From positions 124,001-188,000 of the forward strand of contig NZ_JAOSZE010000001.1 in the NCBI RefSeq assembly GCF_025630775.1: 64,000 nucleotides of DNA, given 5' to 3'. The notes under the pieces were generated by a model that had not been told where the DNA came from, made no database searches, and worked only from the letters and a program-made list of their open reading frames with translations. The position numbers and the translations under genes were made by a program. Origin of the DNA: Actinoplanes sp. KI2. Its GTDB lineage: Bacteria > Actinomycetota > Actinomycetes > Mycobacteriales > Micromonosporaceae. How positions within the stretch are numbered: position 1 is the first letter of the stretch; each line of letters opens with the position of its first letter. Below are positions 24,753 through 32,894 of the stretch, piece after piece.

Positions 24753-25007
24753 ACAGCAATACAGTTTCACGTCAACGAGGTCTTCGACATTCCCACCCGC
24801 GGCGGGCTCATCGCGGTCGGATCGACCCGCAACGGCGACTTCGTCAGCGTCCCTCGCCTGCGCGACGACGCAAGCGGACAAACGATCCACGTCCTGGGTG
24901 TGGACCATCCGACGCCGCGTACTCAGCGAACCGGCGAAACCATCCTCGTGGTGGACCGCGCCGACGCCGACCTGGTCCAAGTGGGACGGCTCTGGACCGC
25001 GGAGTAG
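24750..25007 (+). CDS. EF-Tu domain-2-like small protein
   Basis: An intact 85-residue protein beginning MTAIQFHVNEVFDIPTRGG, then GDFVSVPRLRDD, VLGVDHPTPRTQRTGETIL and VQVGRLW. The pattern of strands and glycines is that of translation-factor domain 2, and it aligns by eye with the broken gene at 24189. It overlaps the preceding toxin remnant by ATGA. Its usual place behind toxin C termini suggests it binds or neutralises them; this is inference. No known enzymatic residues. Confidence 0.55.
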   Translation: MTAIQFHVNEVFDIPTRGGLIAVGSTRNGDFVSVPRLRDDASGQTIHVLGVDHPTPRTQRTGETILVVDRADADLVQVGRLWTAE

Positions 25008-25045
25008 TAGTCGCAGTGCAAGGCTCGTGCTTCGCGTGCCTTGAA

Positions 25046-25059
25046 GGCCTCATGAGGCC
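25046..25059. terminator. Perfect 14-bp palindrome
   Basis: GGCCTCATGAGGCC lies 39 bp after the EF-Tu-like gene and before the next gene; it may terminate transcription or bind a dimeric protein. Confidence 0.35.
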
Positions 25060-25141
25060 GTTCTCAATGTTGGTGTGTGCCTATATGCTTCTCGCCGTTC
25101 GGGCCCGGTAGAGGCCCATCGATTTTTCAACGGGGGAATGC

Positions 25142-27898
25142 ATGCGTGCGCACTCGCGCGCCTACAGGCGCATGTTTTCGCTGGTAGTTGCCTCGGCGCT
25201 CGGCTGCGGTGCGGCAGCGGGCTTCGGCAGCACGGCGGCTCTCGCCGCGGCCGGCGGGCCGACCGGGCTCACCACTGCCGGCCTGGCGTGCGCCGGGTCG
25301 GCGCCCGGGCCCTACCTGAGCCCGGCGCGGCTCAACGACGCCCAGGCCGTCGTGCTCGGCGGCAGCTATGACGCGTCCGCCTGGAACGCCGATTCGACCG
25401 CCGACTTCCAGGTCTGGGACGCCACCAAGCCGGGTCAGCCGCAGGATTGGAGCGACCGGGCGTGGGCGTCGGACGGCAAAGTCGGCGTTCAGCTCGAGGA
25501 CCCGTCTCGGCAGCTGGATGGAGTGACGTACGCCTGGAAGGTGCGGGTGGTCAACGGTTCCCAGGCTTCGGCGTGGAGCGACACCTGCTACTACACCGTC
25601 GACCGCAGCGGCGGCGCGGCGCCGGCCGTCTCCTCGACCGAATATCCCGCTGGTGACTCGAGCACCCCCAGCGGCGAGATCGGCGTCGCGGGCTCGTTCA
25701 CCTTCACCCCCGCCTCGGACGACATCGTCAGCTACAAATACAGCTTCTTCGACAGCGTCGACTCCGGCTCCGGCACCGGTGAGCAGACCGTCCAGGCCAC
25801 CCGGGTGGGAGGCCCGGCGACGATCAGTTGGACACCGCGCACCGCCGGTGCCACCTCGCTGACGGTCTATGCGATCGACCGCGCCGGCAACTACGCGGAC
25901 CGGCAGGACTACGCGTTCTATGTCCGCGAGACTCGGCCGTTCGTCTTTTCCGCGGCTTACCAGAACGGCGAAGGTGTCGGCGACCTCAACTACAACGTCG
26001 GCGTGCCGGGCGACTTCGACTTCACGTCCAGCATCGCGAACACCACCTCGTTCGCGTGGCACATCGACCGGGACGGCCCCTCCGGTACGGTTGCTGCCGA
26101 CGCCGACGGCAAGGCCAGCGTGATGATCGCGCCGACCAAGGCCGGCCACCAGACCCTTTACGTCCGCAACATCGCCGGCGACGGCGTGGTGCACCCGGAG
26201 CAGGCGTATCCGTTCTACGTCGACAACGGGCCCGGCGTCACCGGTGACCTCAACCGGGCCGTCTACCTCGGGTCCTCGCTGAGCTTCCACCTCACTCCGC
26301 GAACCGGCAACGTGACGTCGTATGTCTATTGGAACGTCGCCCGCGACTCGTCCGAGTCCGCGAAGACCACGATCGCGGCCGGCGCCGACGGGTCCGCCGA
26401 CCTGGTGTGGACCGCCGACAACACCAACGAGGACACGGTGGGCGCCAACGTGCAGGCACGCAGCGCCGACGGCACCCTTTCAGAGCCGCGCTGGCTGTCC
26501 TTCAGTGTGTGGGGCGCCAACCCCACGCTCACTCGGACCGGCGGTGACGTCGTCGGCACGACCGCGACGATCGTCGCGCGTACCGAGATGGTGAACCCGA
26601 CCGAGTTCGAAGCGGTCCTGAACAACGACGAGACGACGAAGCAGATCGTCCCGGCTGCGGCGGACGGCACCGCGACGTTCAAGTTCACCGTCACGAAGGC
26701 GCAGTACACGTTCGTCACCGTGATCGCACGCAACGCCGCCGGCGTGCACACCGACCAAGGCAGCACGTCGTGGGGGGTCACCGACGGGCCCGTGGTCACG
26801 TCGACGGACTTCCCGACGCGCGGCTTGGGCCACATCGCAGCGGGCACGTTCACCTTCAAGGCGCAGCAGGCCGGTGCGACCAAGTTCATCTACTCGATCG
26901 ACGGCACCGATATCTACAAGGCTGAGGTTCCGGTCGGCGCGGACGGCACGGCTGCCGTGTCCTGGACGCCGCCGACGTCCGGCTACTTCAACCTGCACGT
27001 GACCACTCAGACCGCGAGCGGCACCGGCTCGAGCGAGACGTACTACAGCTTCACCATCGCGGCCGATCCGGTGACCGTGACCTCGGTGTCGCCGACCACG
27101 GTCATGACGGGCGGGGAACGCACCATCACCATCACCGGCTCGGGCTTCAATACCGGCAACTACGTCACGGTGGGCCTGTCCGACGGCGGCTACCGGAGCG
27201 GAACGATCACCGGCGTGTCCTCCGACCACCGCACCCTCACCGCCACGGTCAACCTGACCTCGGCGGCAACCGGTCCGGCCGCCGTGACAGTCCAACCGGA
27301 CGGATACAACGACGCGGTCACGCTCAACAACGCCTTCACGATCGTCGCCCAGCCGGCGCTCAAGGCCGTTAGGGCGCCCACGATCACCGGCACCGCCGTG
27401 GTCGGGTCGAAGCTGACGTCGTCGACCGGCACGTGGAACCCGAAGGCGACGGCGTTCACCTACCAGTGGGCGGCGGGCGGCACGCCGATCGACGGTGCCA
27501 CCGGCACGACGTACGTGATCAAGGCGGCCGACCTCGGCAAGCGGCTGTCCGTCTCGGTGACCGCGGCGAAGTCCGGCTACACCTCGGCGACCGCAAAGTC
27601 GGCCGCCACGGCCGCCGTCTCGAAGGGCCCCGCCCCGGTGGCCACGACACTGCCCAAAATCACCGGCACCGCCCGGGTCGGCAACACCGTCCAGGCCACG
27701 ACCGGCACATGGAAGCCGGCGGTCGACTCGTACCGCTACCAGTGGCGGGCGAACGGCAAGCTCCTCGGCACCACGACGGCGACGCTCCCCTTGACCACCG
27801 CGATGCGCGGGCAGAAGATCACCGTCACGGTGATCGCGATACGCCCGGGATACGCCGATGGCTCGGCGACCAGCGCGGCCGTGCCGGTGCAGGGGTAG
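25142..27898 (+). CDS. Large secreted Ig/IPT-domain surface protein
   Basis: The 918-residue protein starts with a basic then hydrophobic signal peptide ending near AALAAAG. The body is a chain of beta-sandwich units: a fibronectin/Ig-like start, several 90-100-residue repeats with FxFTP...VxYxYS patterns, an IPT/TIG domain around SVSPTTVMTGGERTITITGS, and two C-terminal Ig-like repeats (APTITGTAVVGSKL, LPKITGTARVGN) of the kind common at the ends of actinobacterial exoproteins. No catalytic domain or sortase motif is seen. It is probably an extracellular adhesin or matrix protein. GGGGGA precedes the ATG closely. Confidence 0.8.
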   Translation: MRAHSRAYRRMFSLVVASALGCGAAAGFGSTAALAAAGGPTGLTTAGLACAGSAPGPYLSPARLNDAQAVVLGGSYDASAWNADSTADFQVWDATKPGQPQDWSDRAWASDGKVGVQLEDPSRQLDGVTYAWKVRVVNGSQASAWSDTCYYTVDRSGGAAPAVSSTEYPAGDSSTPSGEIGVAGSFTFTPASDDIVSYKYSFFDSVDSGSGTGEQTVQATRVGGPATISWTPRTAGATSLTVYAIDRAGNYADRQDYAFYVRETRPFVFSAAYQNGEGVGDLNYNVGVPGDFDFTSSIANTTSFAWHIDRDGPSGTVAADADGKASVMIAPTKAGHQTLYVRNIAGDGVVHPEQAYPFYVDNGPGVTGDLNRAVYLGSSLSFHLTPRTGNVTSYVYWNVARDSSESAKTTIAAGADGSADLVWTADNTNEDTVGANVQARSADGTLSEPRWLSFSVWGANPTLTRTGGDVVGTTATIVARTEMVNPTEFEAVLNNDETTKQIVPAAADGTATFKFTVTKAQYTFVTVIARNAAGVHTDQGSTSWGVTDGPVVTSTDFPTRGLGHIAAGTFTFKAQQAGATKFIYSIDGTDIYKAEVPVGADGTAAVSWTPPTSGYFNLHVTTQTASGTGSSETYYSFTIAADPVTVTSVSPTTVMTGGERTITITGSGFNTGNYVTVGLSDGGYRSGTITGVSSDHRTLTATVNLTSAATGPAAVTVQPDGYNDAVTLNNAFTIVAQPALKAVRAPTITGTAVVGSKLTSSTGTWNPKATAFTYQWAAGGTPIDGATGTTYVIKAADLGKRLSVSVTAAKSGYTSATAKSAATAAVSKGPAPVATTLPKITGTARVGNTVQATTGTWKPAVDSYRYQWRANGKLLGTTTATLPLTTAMRGQKITVTVIAIRPGYADGSATSAAVPVQG

Positions 27899-28237
27899 TT
27901 ACCTGAGGAAACACGGCCGCTCCGGCTGTTCCGGGGCGGCCGTGTCAGGCCCAGAAGGCGGCCGGGTCCACCTTGCCTCCGTCGCGAACGGCCTCGGGGG
28001 CAGGCCGGGCCTGGTTGTCTGGCCGAGCGGGGTCGGCGGCCCGGGCGTGGATTGAGTGTTACGGGCGGCGACAGCGAACAGAGAGTGATAGCCGTTGTGG
28101 TATCCCTCCCGGAATGATCTGTCGCGATCCATGCTGTGCGTGTACCACTGATGGATGCGTCCGCCGCAATAGGCGCACAGCATCGAAATCAGGATGTACG
28201 CGATGATGTGCAAGGCATTGCTGTCAACGGTCGACAT
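27899..28237 (-). CDS. Small membrane protein with GRIHQW motif (paralogue A)
   Basis: The 112-residue protein has one hydrophobic segment near its N terminus (ALHIIAYILISMLCAYC), then GRIHQWYTHSMDRDRSFREG and YHNGYHSLF. A Pro-rich polar tail follows. The same motif occurs in the gene 300 bp upstream, so the two are paralogues. Its 3' end runs through the terminator hairpin of the convergent gene, so the last 10 residues may be less constrained. I do not recognise the family. A single-pass membrane anchor with a conserved juxtamembrane segment is all that can be said. Confidence 0.55.
   Translation of the reverse strand: MSTVDSNALHIIAYILISMLCAYCGGRIHQWYTHSMDRDRSFREGYHNGYHSLFAVAARNTQSTPGPPTPLGQTTRPGLPPRPFATEARWTRPPSGPDTAAPEQPERPCFLR
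27911..27945 (+). terminator. Terminator after the Ig/IPT gene
   Basis: ACACGGCCGC (27911-27920) pairs with GCGGCCGTGT (27936-27945), extended by CCGG pairing. It overlaps the 3' end of the convergent small gene. Confidence 0.7.
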
Positions 28238-28380
28238 CGGATTATCCTAAGGTGCGAAAACGACGTTGTGAAATGCCGCCAGCGACACCTGCGCTCGACT
28301 TTCGTGCCGTGCTCTCCGCCGATCATCCCAGTGTCCTTGGGGTGGGCGGCCAGGCGCCGCATTTCCCCGGGGTCGTGCAA

Positions 28381-28423
28381 AAAAGGGTGGCCCTCCCGGT
28401 TCGTGAAGGAGGGCCACCCTTTT
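28381..28423. terminator. Strong bidirectional terminator
   Basis: A perfect 16-bp stem AAAAGGGTGGCCCTCC/GGAGGGCCACCCTTTT with an 11-nt loop has A/T runs on both sides. It separates the two GRIHQW genes, so each is its own transcript. Confidence 0.9.
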
Positions 28424-28520
28424 CGCCGCCCGATTCCGCGAGGAGGTATTTCGCATTGTCGGACGGTCCAGGAAGGTCTTTGCCGGGCCGGCGCGAGGTG
28501 CCGCGCTCAGGTGCCGCTGC

Positions 28521-28847
28521 TCAGGTGCCCGTGCGATCGCATTCCTCGCGCGGCAGCGGGTAGGGCCGCGGCCGATCGGCGGAGCGTGCGTGACGCCCGT
28601 GCAGGCGAGCACGAGTGCGGCCGGCGAGCGGGGTGACGGTCGCACCCTGCCCGGCGCCGGCCCGGCTCTGGCGGGCCATCATGTCGAGGATCGAGAGCGA
28701 GGCCTTGTCGTACCCGCGGCGGTACTCCTCATCCCGGTCGAGACCGTTCTTGTGCCACTGATGGATCCGCCCGAGCGCGTACGCGCCGGAAATGAAGATA
28801 CTGAACGTGAGGGCGAGGAAGAAGAGGTTGTTCCCGGGGGCGGTCAT
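28521..28847 (-). CDS. Small membrane protein with GRIHQW motif (paralogue B)
   Basis: A 108-residue protein with one N-terminal hydrophobic segment (LFFLALTFSIFISGAYAL), then GRIHQWHKNGLDRDEEYRRG and YDKASLSILDMMAR. The juxtamembrane GRIHQW-x5-DRD-x3-R-x-GY pattern is shared with paralogue A, while the tails differ. Conservation limited to this block suggests a binding surface just inside or outside the membrane. It starts at an ATG and ends before the strong terminator. Family unknown. Confidence 0.6.
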   Translation of the reverse strand: MTAPGNNLFFLALTFSIFISGAYALGRIHQWHKNGLDRDEEYRRGYDKASLSILDMMARQSRAGAGQGATVTPLAGRTRARLHGRHARSADRPRPYPLPREECDRTGT

Positions 28848-29153
28848 CGTTCACCTGTTACGTCGTACCTGGATGTTTCCCGATGGAGTTGTCGAGGGCC
28901 GCGGCGTCATTCGATGCGCAACATGAGTTTTGAACCGGGGATTCCCGTCAGCCGGATTCGGAAACCCCCGGGTGGTTCGCGTCGCGATTCTCGGCGCACC
29001 GCCGGCGCCGCCGGTTAAGGGTGGCCGATAAGCAATGGCTCCATCACTTCACGAACCGCTTCTTGCATGAGGAAAAACTTGTATTCGACAACGGGAGACC
29101 TCGGTCGCAGGTTCACCGGTGGCTGACCGATCGGCCGACCGCGGACGTGGGCA
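28848..29153. other. Intergenic, no gene supported
   Basis: Short open frames exist (for example 29021-29209) but lack a ribosome site, codon bias or any recognisable motif. It includes the promoter side of the GRIHQW B gene. Confidence 0.5.
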
Positions 29154-29627
29154 TCATGCGGCTTTCACGCTTGAACCGGCGGACCATCCAGCCTCCAGCC
29201 CGGCGATGACCTGATGCTCGGCCACGCCCAGGTGGCCCGCGAGCTCGTAGATCGTGGGGGACCGGCGGAAGCGCCCGAACAACTCACTCTCGGCTGCCGC
29301 GATCGCCGCTTGGAGGGCAAGGAACGGCCGGGTGGACTCCGGCCGCCGCCGGAACTGCTCGCGTCGGTGCCGGCGCAGGGCCCTGATGACCAGGGGCACC
29401 ACCAATGAGGTGAGTTCCGGCCCCCGCGAACCGAGGCGGCGTTCGACGACCAGAATCACCCCGATGGCGGCCTGGATCATTCCTTCGTCGCTGCCGCCGG
29501 TCGGCGCGAAACGTGCCGCGAGCTGCTGCGCGAGCGGTCGCCAGCCGTCTGCGGCATATCCGAGCTCAAGGCCTGGGCGCCCGTCGGCGGGGCCGGTGCG
29601 GCCCTCGGTGAGGTTGGCTTCTCGCAT
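29154..29627 (-). CDS. Sigma-B/F-like protein lacking region 4
   Basis: The ATG giving MREANLTEG has GAGGGAG upstream; the protein is 157 residues. It aligns by eye with regions 2 and 3 of SigB/SigF-type factors: PLAQQLAARFAPTGGSDEGM and ERRLGSRGPELTSLVVPLV (region 2), then ESELFGRFRRSPTIYELAGH and LGVAEHQVIAGLEA (region 3). Region 4, which reads the -35 box, is absent. Residues that normally melt and read the -10 box are poorly kept. It may be a degenerate sigma, a core- or anti-sigma-binding decoy, or a decayed gene. Confidence 0.65.
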   Translation of the reverse strand: MREANLTEGRTGPADGRPGLELGYAADGWRPLAQQLAARFAPTGGSDEGMIQAAIGVILVVERRLGSRGPELTSLVVPLVIRALRRHRREQFRRRPESTRPFLALQAAIAAAESELFGRFRRSPTIYELAGHLGVAEHQVIAGLEAGWSAGSSVKAA

Positions 29628-30125
29628 GGCGCGGCTCCCTCGGTTGTTCGGATCACGGCTCGCTGGCCGCAGGCCCAACCTGAACAACCGAAGGACATAT
29701 ACGTCGGCATTCAGCGGTACGCGTCGTTGCCTTCGCCGACCCTTCACCGAGGTCCAACCATAAGCATTAATCCCAACAGCGTAGGGCGTGAGTTCACCGC
29801 CTATCGAAAGGCCGTCGATCCGTGGGGGCAAGGGGACCGACGGGCGCGTTCGCCTGATCGGAAGGCAACAATCGTATGTTCGGACGAGAGCCCTCGTAGC
29901 CGGTTGATTCCAAAGTGCACGAATCCGGCACTGAAAGGCTGAATCTTCCGTGAACGGGCGGATTCACTTTGCCAATTTTGCGCAATTTTGCCAGCATTCG
30001 CGCCGAGACTTCACCGCCCGCGGGCGGCGGGACGCCAGCACGCCGATGCGGTTCGGCGGCGCGCCCCGCGCTGCCATCGCCGGGTGGTCGCCGCTCCCAT
30101 TCCCTCGATCCGAAAGGTTTCGCGC
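29628..30125. other. Divergent promoter region
   Basis: About 500 bp between the divergent sigma-like and GT2 genes. Besides the inverted repeat, the GT2 side is AT-richer than average, with stretches such as CCAATTTTGCGCAATTTTGC repeating CAATTTTGC. No gene is seen. Confidence 0.5.
29641..29690. repeat. 9-bp inverted repeat upstream of sigma-like gene
   Basis: CGGTTGTTC (29641-29649) and GAACAACCG (29682-29690) are exact inverted copies, 14 bp before the sigma-like start. They could form an operator or a leader stem. Confidence 0.45.
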
Positions 30126-31640
30126 ATGGATCCCGACGCCGGCTCGACCGGTTCAGTGCAAACTCTCGACCCGATCAAGGACGCCGCGCCGGAAATCCCG
30201 TCGGGCGGTCTGGTCTCGGCTCCGATCGGAACGTTCGCCGCCATCGTCGTCGCGATCCGCTCCGCGATCCGTGGACGACCGTCCCTGCCGTTTGCCGGGT
30301 TCCCTGCCCGGCACGGCCGGCTGACCTACGCGCCGATCGCGGGAATTGTTCTCCTCGCTCTGGTCATGGCGACCCGATACATCTATCACGTGATCTCGGA
30401 CCCGGCGGCACTCGGCGTCTGGTGGATCGGAAACGCGGCGCTGCTGTTCCTTGTCTACACCTTCTTCAAGAACGGCCGGGTACGTCCTCAGCCGACGGCA
30501 ACCGGCCGGATCGTCGCGATCGTCCCGGCCCACGAGCAGGACGACGACGATCTGAACGCCTGTGTCTGGTCGATCCTGAATCAGCGCGGCGTGGTGGTCA
30601 AGGAGGTGCATGTTGTCGATGACGGCTCGACGGAGCTGCCGGTGCGGCCGTTCTCGCATTCCCGGGTCCGCTGGCACCGCACGAGGCACGGCGGTGGGCA
30701 CGCCGCCGCGGGCTACGTTCTCGACCGGCTCCAACCGGAGGACTGGGACTTCGTCCTGATCGTCGACGGCGCCTGCGTGCTCGCCGAGCGTTCGGTGGAG
30801 CGTCAGCTCAGGGCCTTTTCCCGCGCCCGGGTCACCGCGACCACCGGCCTGGTGATCGACCGCGACCCTCGGCGGAACCTGCTGAGCCGGATCTCCGACC
30901 TGAACCTCGGCGCCCTCTCCGCCATCTCGGTGGCGGGGTGGTCATCCGTGTGTCTACTCAAGACCGTTTCGGACGCGCCCGTTCTCTATCGTGCCGCCAT
31001 TCCGTTCCAGCACCGGCGCCGCCATCTCGCCGGGGGCGGTTACGCCGACAGTCGCCGCCTGGCCATGGACGCCGCCCTCGCAGGTGCGGTCGTGGGGGTG
31101 AGCAACGCGGTCGCGTGGACCTCGTCGGCCGCTCACGTCCCGACCGCCTACCGCCGGCGACTGAGCTGGTCGACGTCGTGGTGGCGCCTGCTCCGGCTCG
31201 CGTTGACCAGCGCGGACTCGCGCCGCGGGGTGCGTTGCCGTCTGTTCGGGCTGGCCCACCTCGCCGTCGTTCCGGTGGCCACCGGCTATGCGCTGACCTC
31301 CCTCGCGACGAACGGATGGCACGGCGTCCCGGCGGCGACGATCGTCCTCTATGTAGCGCTCTATCTCCTGCTGAGGTACGCCGCGACGGCGCTCTACCTG
31401 ATCGAGGACCCGGCGACGAGTCGCGGGCGGAAGCTCACGACGTGGCTACTGCTCACGCCGGCCGAGGCGGTCTACCACCTCCTGTTCGTCATTCCGATCA
31501 AGTACGTCGCACTGATCAGGCTTTGCGCGCGCGGCCGGAGCAGGTGGCCGGAGCACATCGCCGCACCCGCCGAACCGTTGATGGCGGGGCCCGGCGCGGT
31601 CTACTACAGCGGCTATCTGCCCGATGGACGCGGATCGTGA
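30126..31640 (+). CDS. Membrane glycosyltransferase family 2 (polysaccharide synthase-like)
   Basis: The ATG encoding MDPDAGS is preferred over an upstream TTG; the protein is about 504 residues. Two N-terminal helices (APIAGIVLLALVMATRYIYH and the next) precede a GT2 domain with IVAIVPAHEQDDDD, the nucleotide-sugar site HVVDDGSTE, a DxD-position VDGACV (only one Asp) and an acceptor-side YRRRLSW in place of QxxRW. Three or four C-terminal helices form the translocation part. It resembles hyaluronan/cellulose synthase-like enzymes. The altered DxD and QxxRW mean activity is uncertain. A DivIVA-like gene follows 66 bp later. Confidence 0.7.
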   Translation: MDPDAGSTGSVQTLDPIKDAAPEIPSGGLVSAPIGTFAAIVVAIRSAIRGRPSLPFAGFPARHGRLTYAPIAGIVLLALVMATRYIYHVISDPAALGVWWIGNAALLFLVYTFFKNGRVRPQPTATGRIVAIVPAHEQDDDDLNACVWSILNQRGVVVKEVHVVDDGSTELPVRPFSHSRVRWHRTRHGGGHAAAGYVLDRLQPEDWDFVLIVDGACVLAERSVERQLRAFSRARVTATTGLVIDRDPRRNLLSRISDLNLGALSAISVAGWSSVCLLKTVSDAPVLYRAAIPFQHRRRHLAGGGYADSRRLAMDAALAGAVVGVSNAVAWTSSAAHVPTAYRRRLSWSTSWWRLLRLALTSADSRRGVRCRLFGLAHLAVVPVATGYALTSLATNGWHGVPAATIVLYVALYLLLRYAATALYLIEDPATSRGRKLTTWLLLTPAEAVYHLLFVIPIKYVALIRLCARGRSRWPEHIAAPAEPLMAGPGAVYYSGYLPDGRGS

Positions 31641-31706
31641 CGCGCGTTCCGCCACCGCACCGGGAGATCATCGCACCCGCCTCGTCCAGGAGCATGGAGA
31701 ACTGTT

Positions 31707-32558
31707 GTGACTGACAATCAGACGGTCGAACGCGTCAAGGCAACGCACCATCGCAGTACCGTCGGCAGCGCCGTCGGCAGTGCGGCCGTCCTGGTTTCGG
31801 CAAGAGCCACGCCGGAGGTTTCGCCGCGAGTCACGCCGGAGGTTTCGGCGCGAGCTACGCCGGAGGTTTCGGCGCGAGTCACGCCGGAGGTTTCGGCCAG
31901 AGCCACGCCGGAGACGGTGCCGACTCCGCCACAGCAGGAGCCGCCGGCCACGCCCGCCGAAGCAGAGATCGTGATGTCGCCCGACGAAGCGCTTCAGGTT
32001 CTGGCGCTGGCCCAGCGCACGGCCGAGAGTCACATCACCGCGGCAACCCGGCACGCGCAGACGGTCCGATCCGAAGCGAGGTACTCGGCCGACCAGATCC
32101 GGGTCGAGGCCGATTCGTACCTCGAGAAGGTCCGCTGCGAGGCGGATCGGCTCCTGGAGGAGGCTCGGGCCGCCGTCGAGCTTCGCCATCGCGAAGCCGA
32201 GGCGCAGGCCACCGAGATCCGGCGGCAGGCGGCGTCGCTGCTCGCCGACGCGCGCGACGAGGCCGAACGGATCGTGGCGGAGGGACGCGACCGTGCCGAG
32301 CAGTTGGATCTTCAGGCGCGGCAGCGTTACGACGACGCCGTGGGGAGCCTGGAGATCAAGCGGGAGGCGTTGCACAAGCAGATCGAGGCGTTAGGGATCT
32401 TCGACGCCGACTATCGGCAACGGCTCGCCTCGTTCATGCATGCTCAACTGCGCGCGCTCTGGAACGACCGGCACGACGCCGATCAGGTGCCGGAGCTCGA
32501 AGCGCAGATGCCCGGCGGACCGGTCGGTTCTCCGGAGGAGAGCCGGGCGGCTCGATAG
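31707..32558 (+). CDS. DivIVA/Wag31-like coiled-coil protein with repeat-rich N terminus
   Basis: The 283-residue protein starts at GTG with GGAGAA upstream. Residues about 32-70 are five units of an 8-residue repeat (SARATPEV). Residues about 90-235 form a long charged coiled coil (AQRTAESHITAATRHAQTV, EADSYLEKVRCEADRLLEEA). The end, LGIFDADYRQRLASFMHAQL, matches the C-terminal signature of actinobacterial DivIVA-family polar-growth proteins. The usual N-terminal lipid-binding DivIVA domain is missing. It probably assembles at the pole or binds such assemblies. It forms an apparent operon with the GT2 gene. Confidence 0.7.
   Translation: MTDNQTVERVKATHHRSTVGSAVGSAAVLVSARATPEVSPRVTPEVSARATPEVSARVTPEVSARATPETVPTPPQQEPPATPAEAEIVMSPDEALQVLALAQRTAESHITAATRHAQTVRSEARYSADQIRVEADSYLEKVRCEADRLLEEARAAVELRHREAEAQATEIRRQAASLLADARDEAERIVAEGRDRAEQLDLQARQRYDDAVGSLEIKREALHKQIEALGIFDADYRQRLASFMHAQLRALWNDRHDADQVPELEAQMPGGPVGSPEESRAAR
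31797..31916 (+). repeat. 24-bp tandem repeat in DivIVA-like gene
   Basis: ACGCCGGAGGTTTCG recurs with exact 24-bp spacing at 31809, 31833, 31857 and 31881, with a diverged fifth copy at 31905. Units alternate between RATPEV and RVTPEV. Confidence 0.9.
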
Positions 32559-32594
32559 CTCCAGGGTCGGAACCGCGACGTGTCGTGGTCCAGC

Positions 32595-32894
32595 TCACGA
32601 TCGCCGACGATGGCGACGGCGCAGGTCGATCTCTCGCCAGTTGTCCGGGATCTGCGCCATGAAGAAGGTCTGGACCGGGGTGAGGAGGCCGGCCGAGGCG
32701 AGCCGCTTCTGGTCGCGAATCCATCTGCGGGTATCGGTGCGCAGACGCTGCACTCGGGCGCGGGCGACGGGGTCCGACGGGTCGCTGTACGGCTGGTCAC
32801 TCTCCAGCATGGCCAGCGCTGCCCGGTAAGCCGCTCGCCATCGAACGGGAAGAGCGATGTTGCTGTGTTCCATGACGATGTTGCTGTCATCCAT
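32595..32894 (-). CDS. Orphan helicase-associated (HA) domain protein
   Basis: The ATG encoding MDDSNIVM gives 99 residues; a longer frame upstream shows no coding signal. The protein is mostly one three-helix HA-type domain: WRAAYRAALAMLESDQPYSD, then RRWIRDQKRLASAGLLTPVQ and AQIPDNWRE. HA repeats occur at the ends of large actinobacterial helicases and are thought to bind nucleic acid. Here a single domain stands without a helicase. It is convergent to the DivIVA-like gene. Family call is moderate and function unknown. Confidence 0.6.
   Translation of the reverse strand: MDDSNIVMEHSNIALPVRWRAAYRAALAMLESDQPYSDPSDPVARARVQRLRTDTRRWIRDQKRLASAGLLTPVQTFFMAQIPDNWREIDLRRRHRRRS

Noticed and set aside
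18135..25007. tRNA-Arg as proven attachment site of the relic element
   Set aside because: No repeat of the tRNA 3' end was found at the other side, so it stays a suggestion only.
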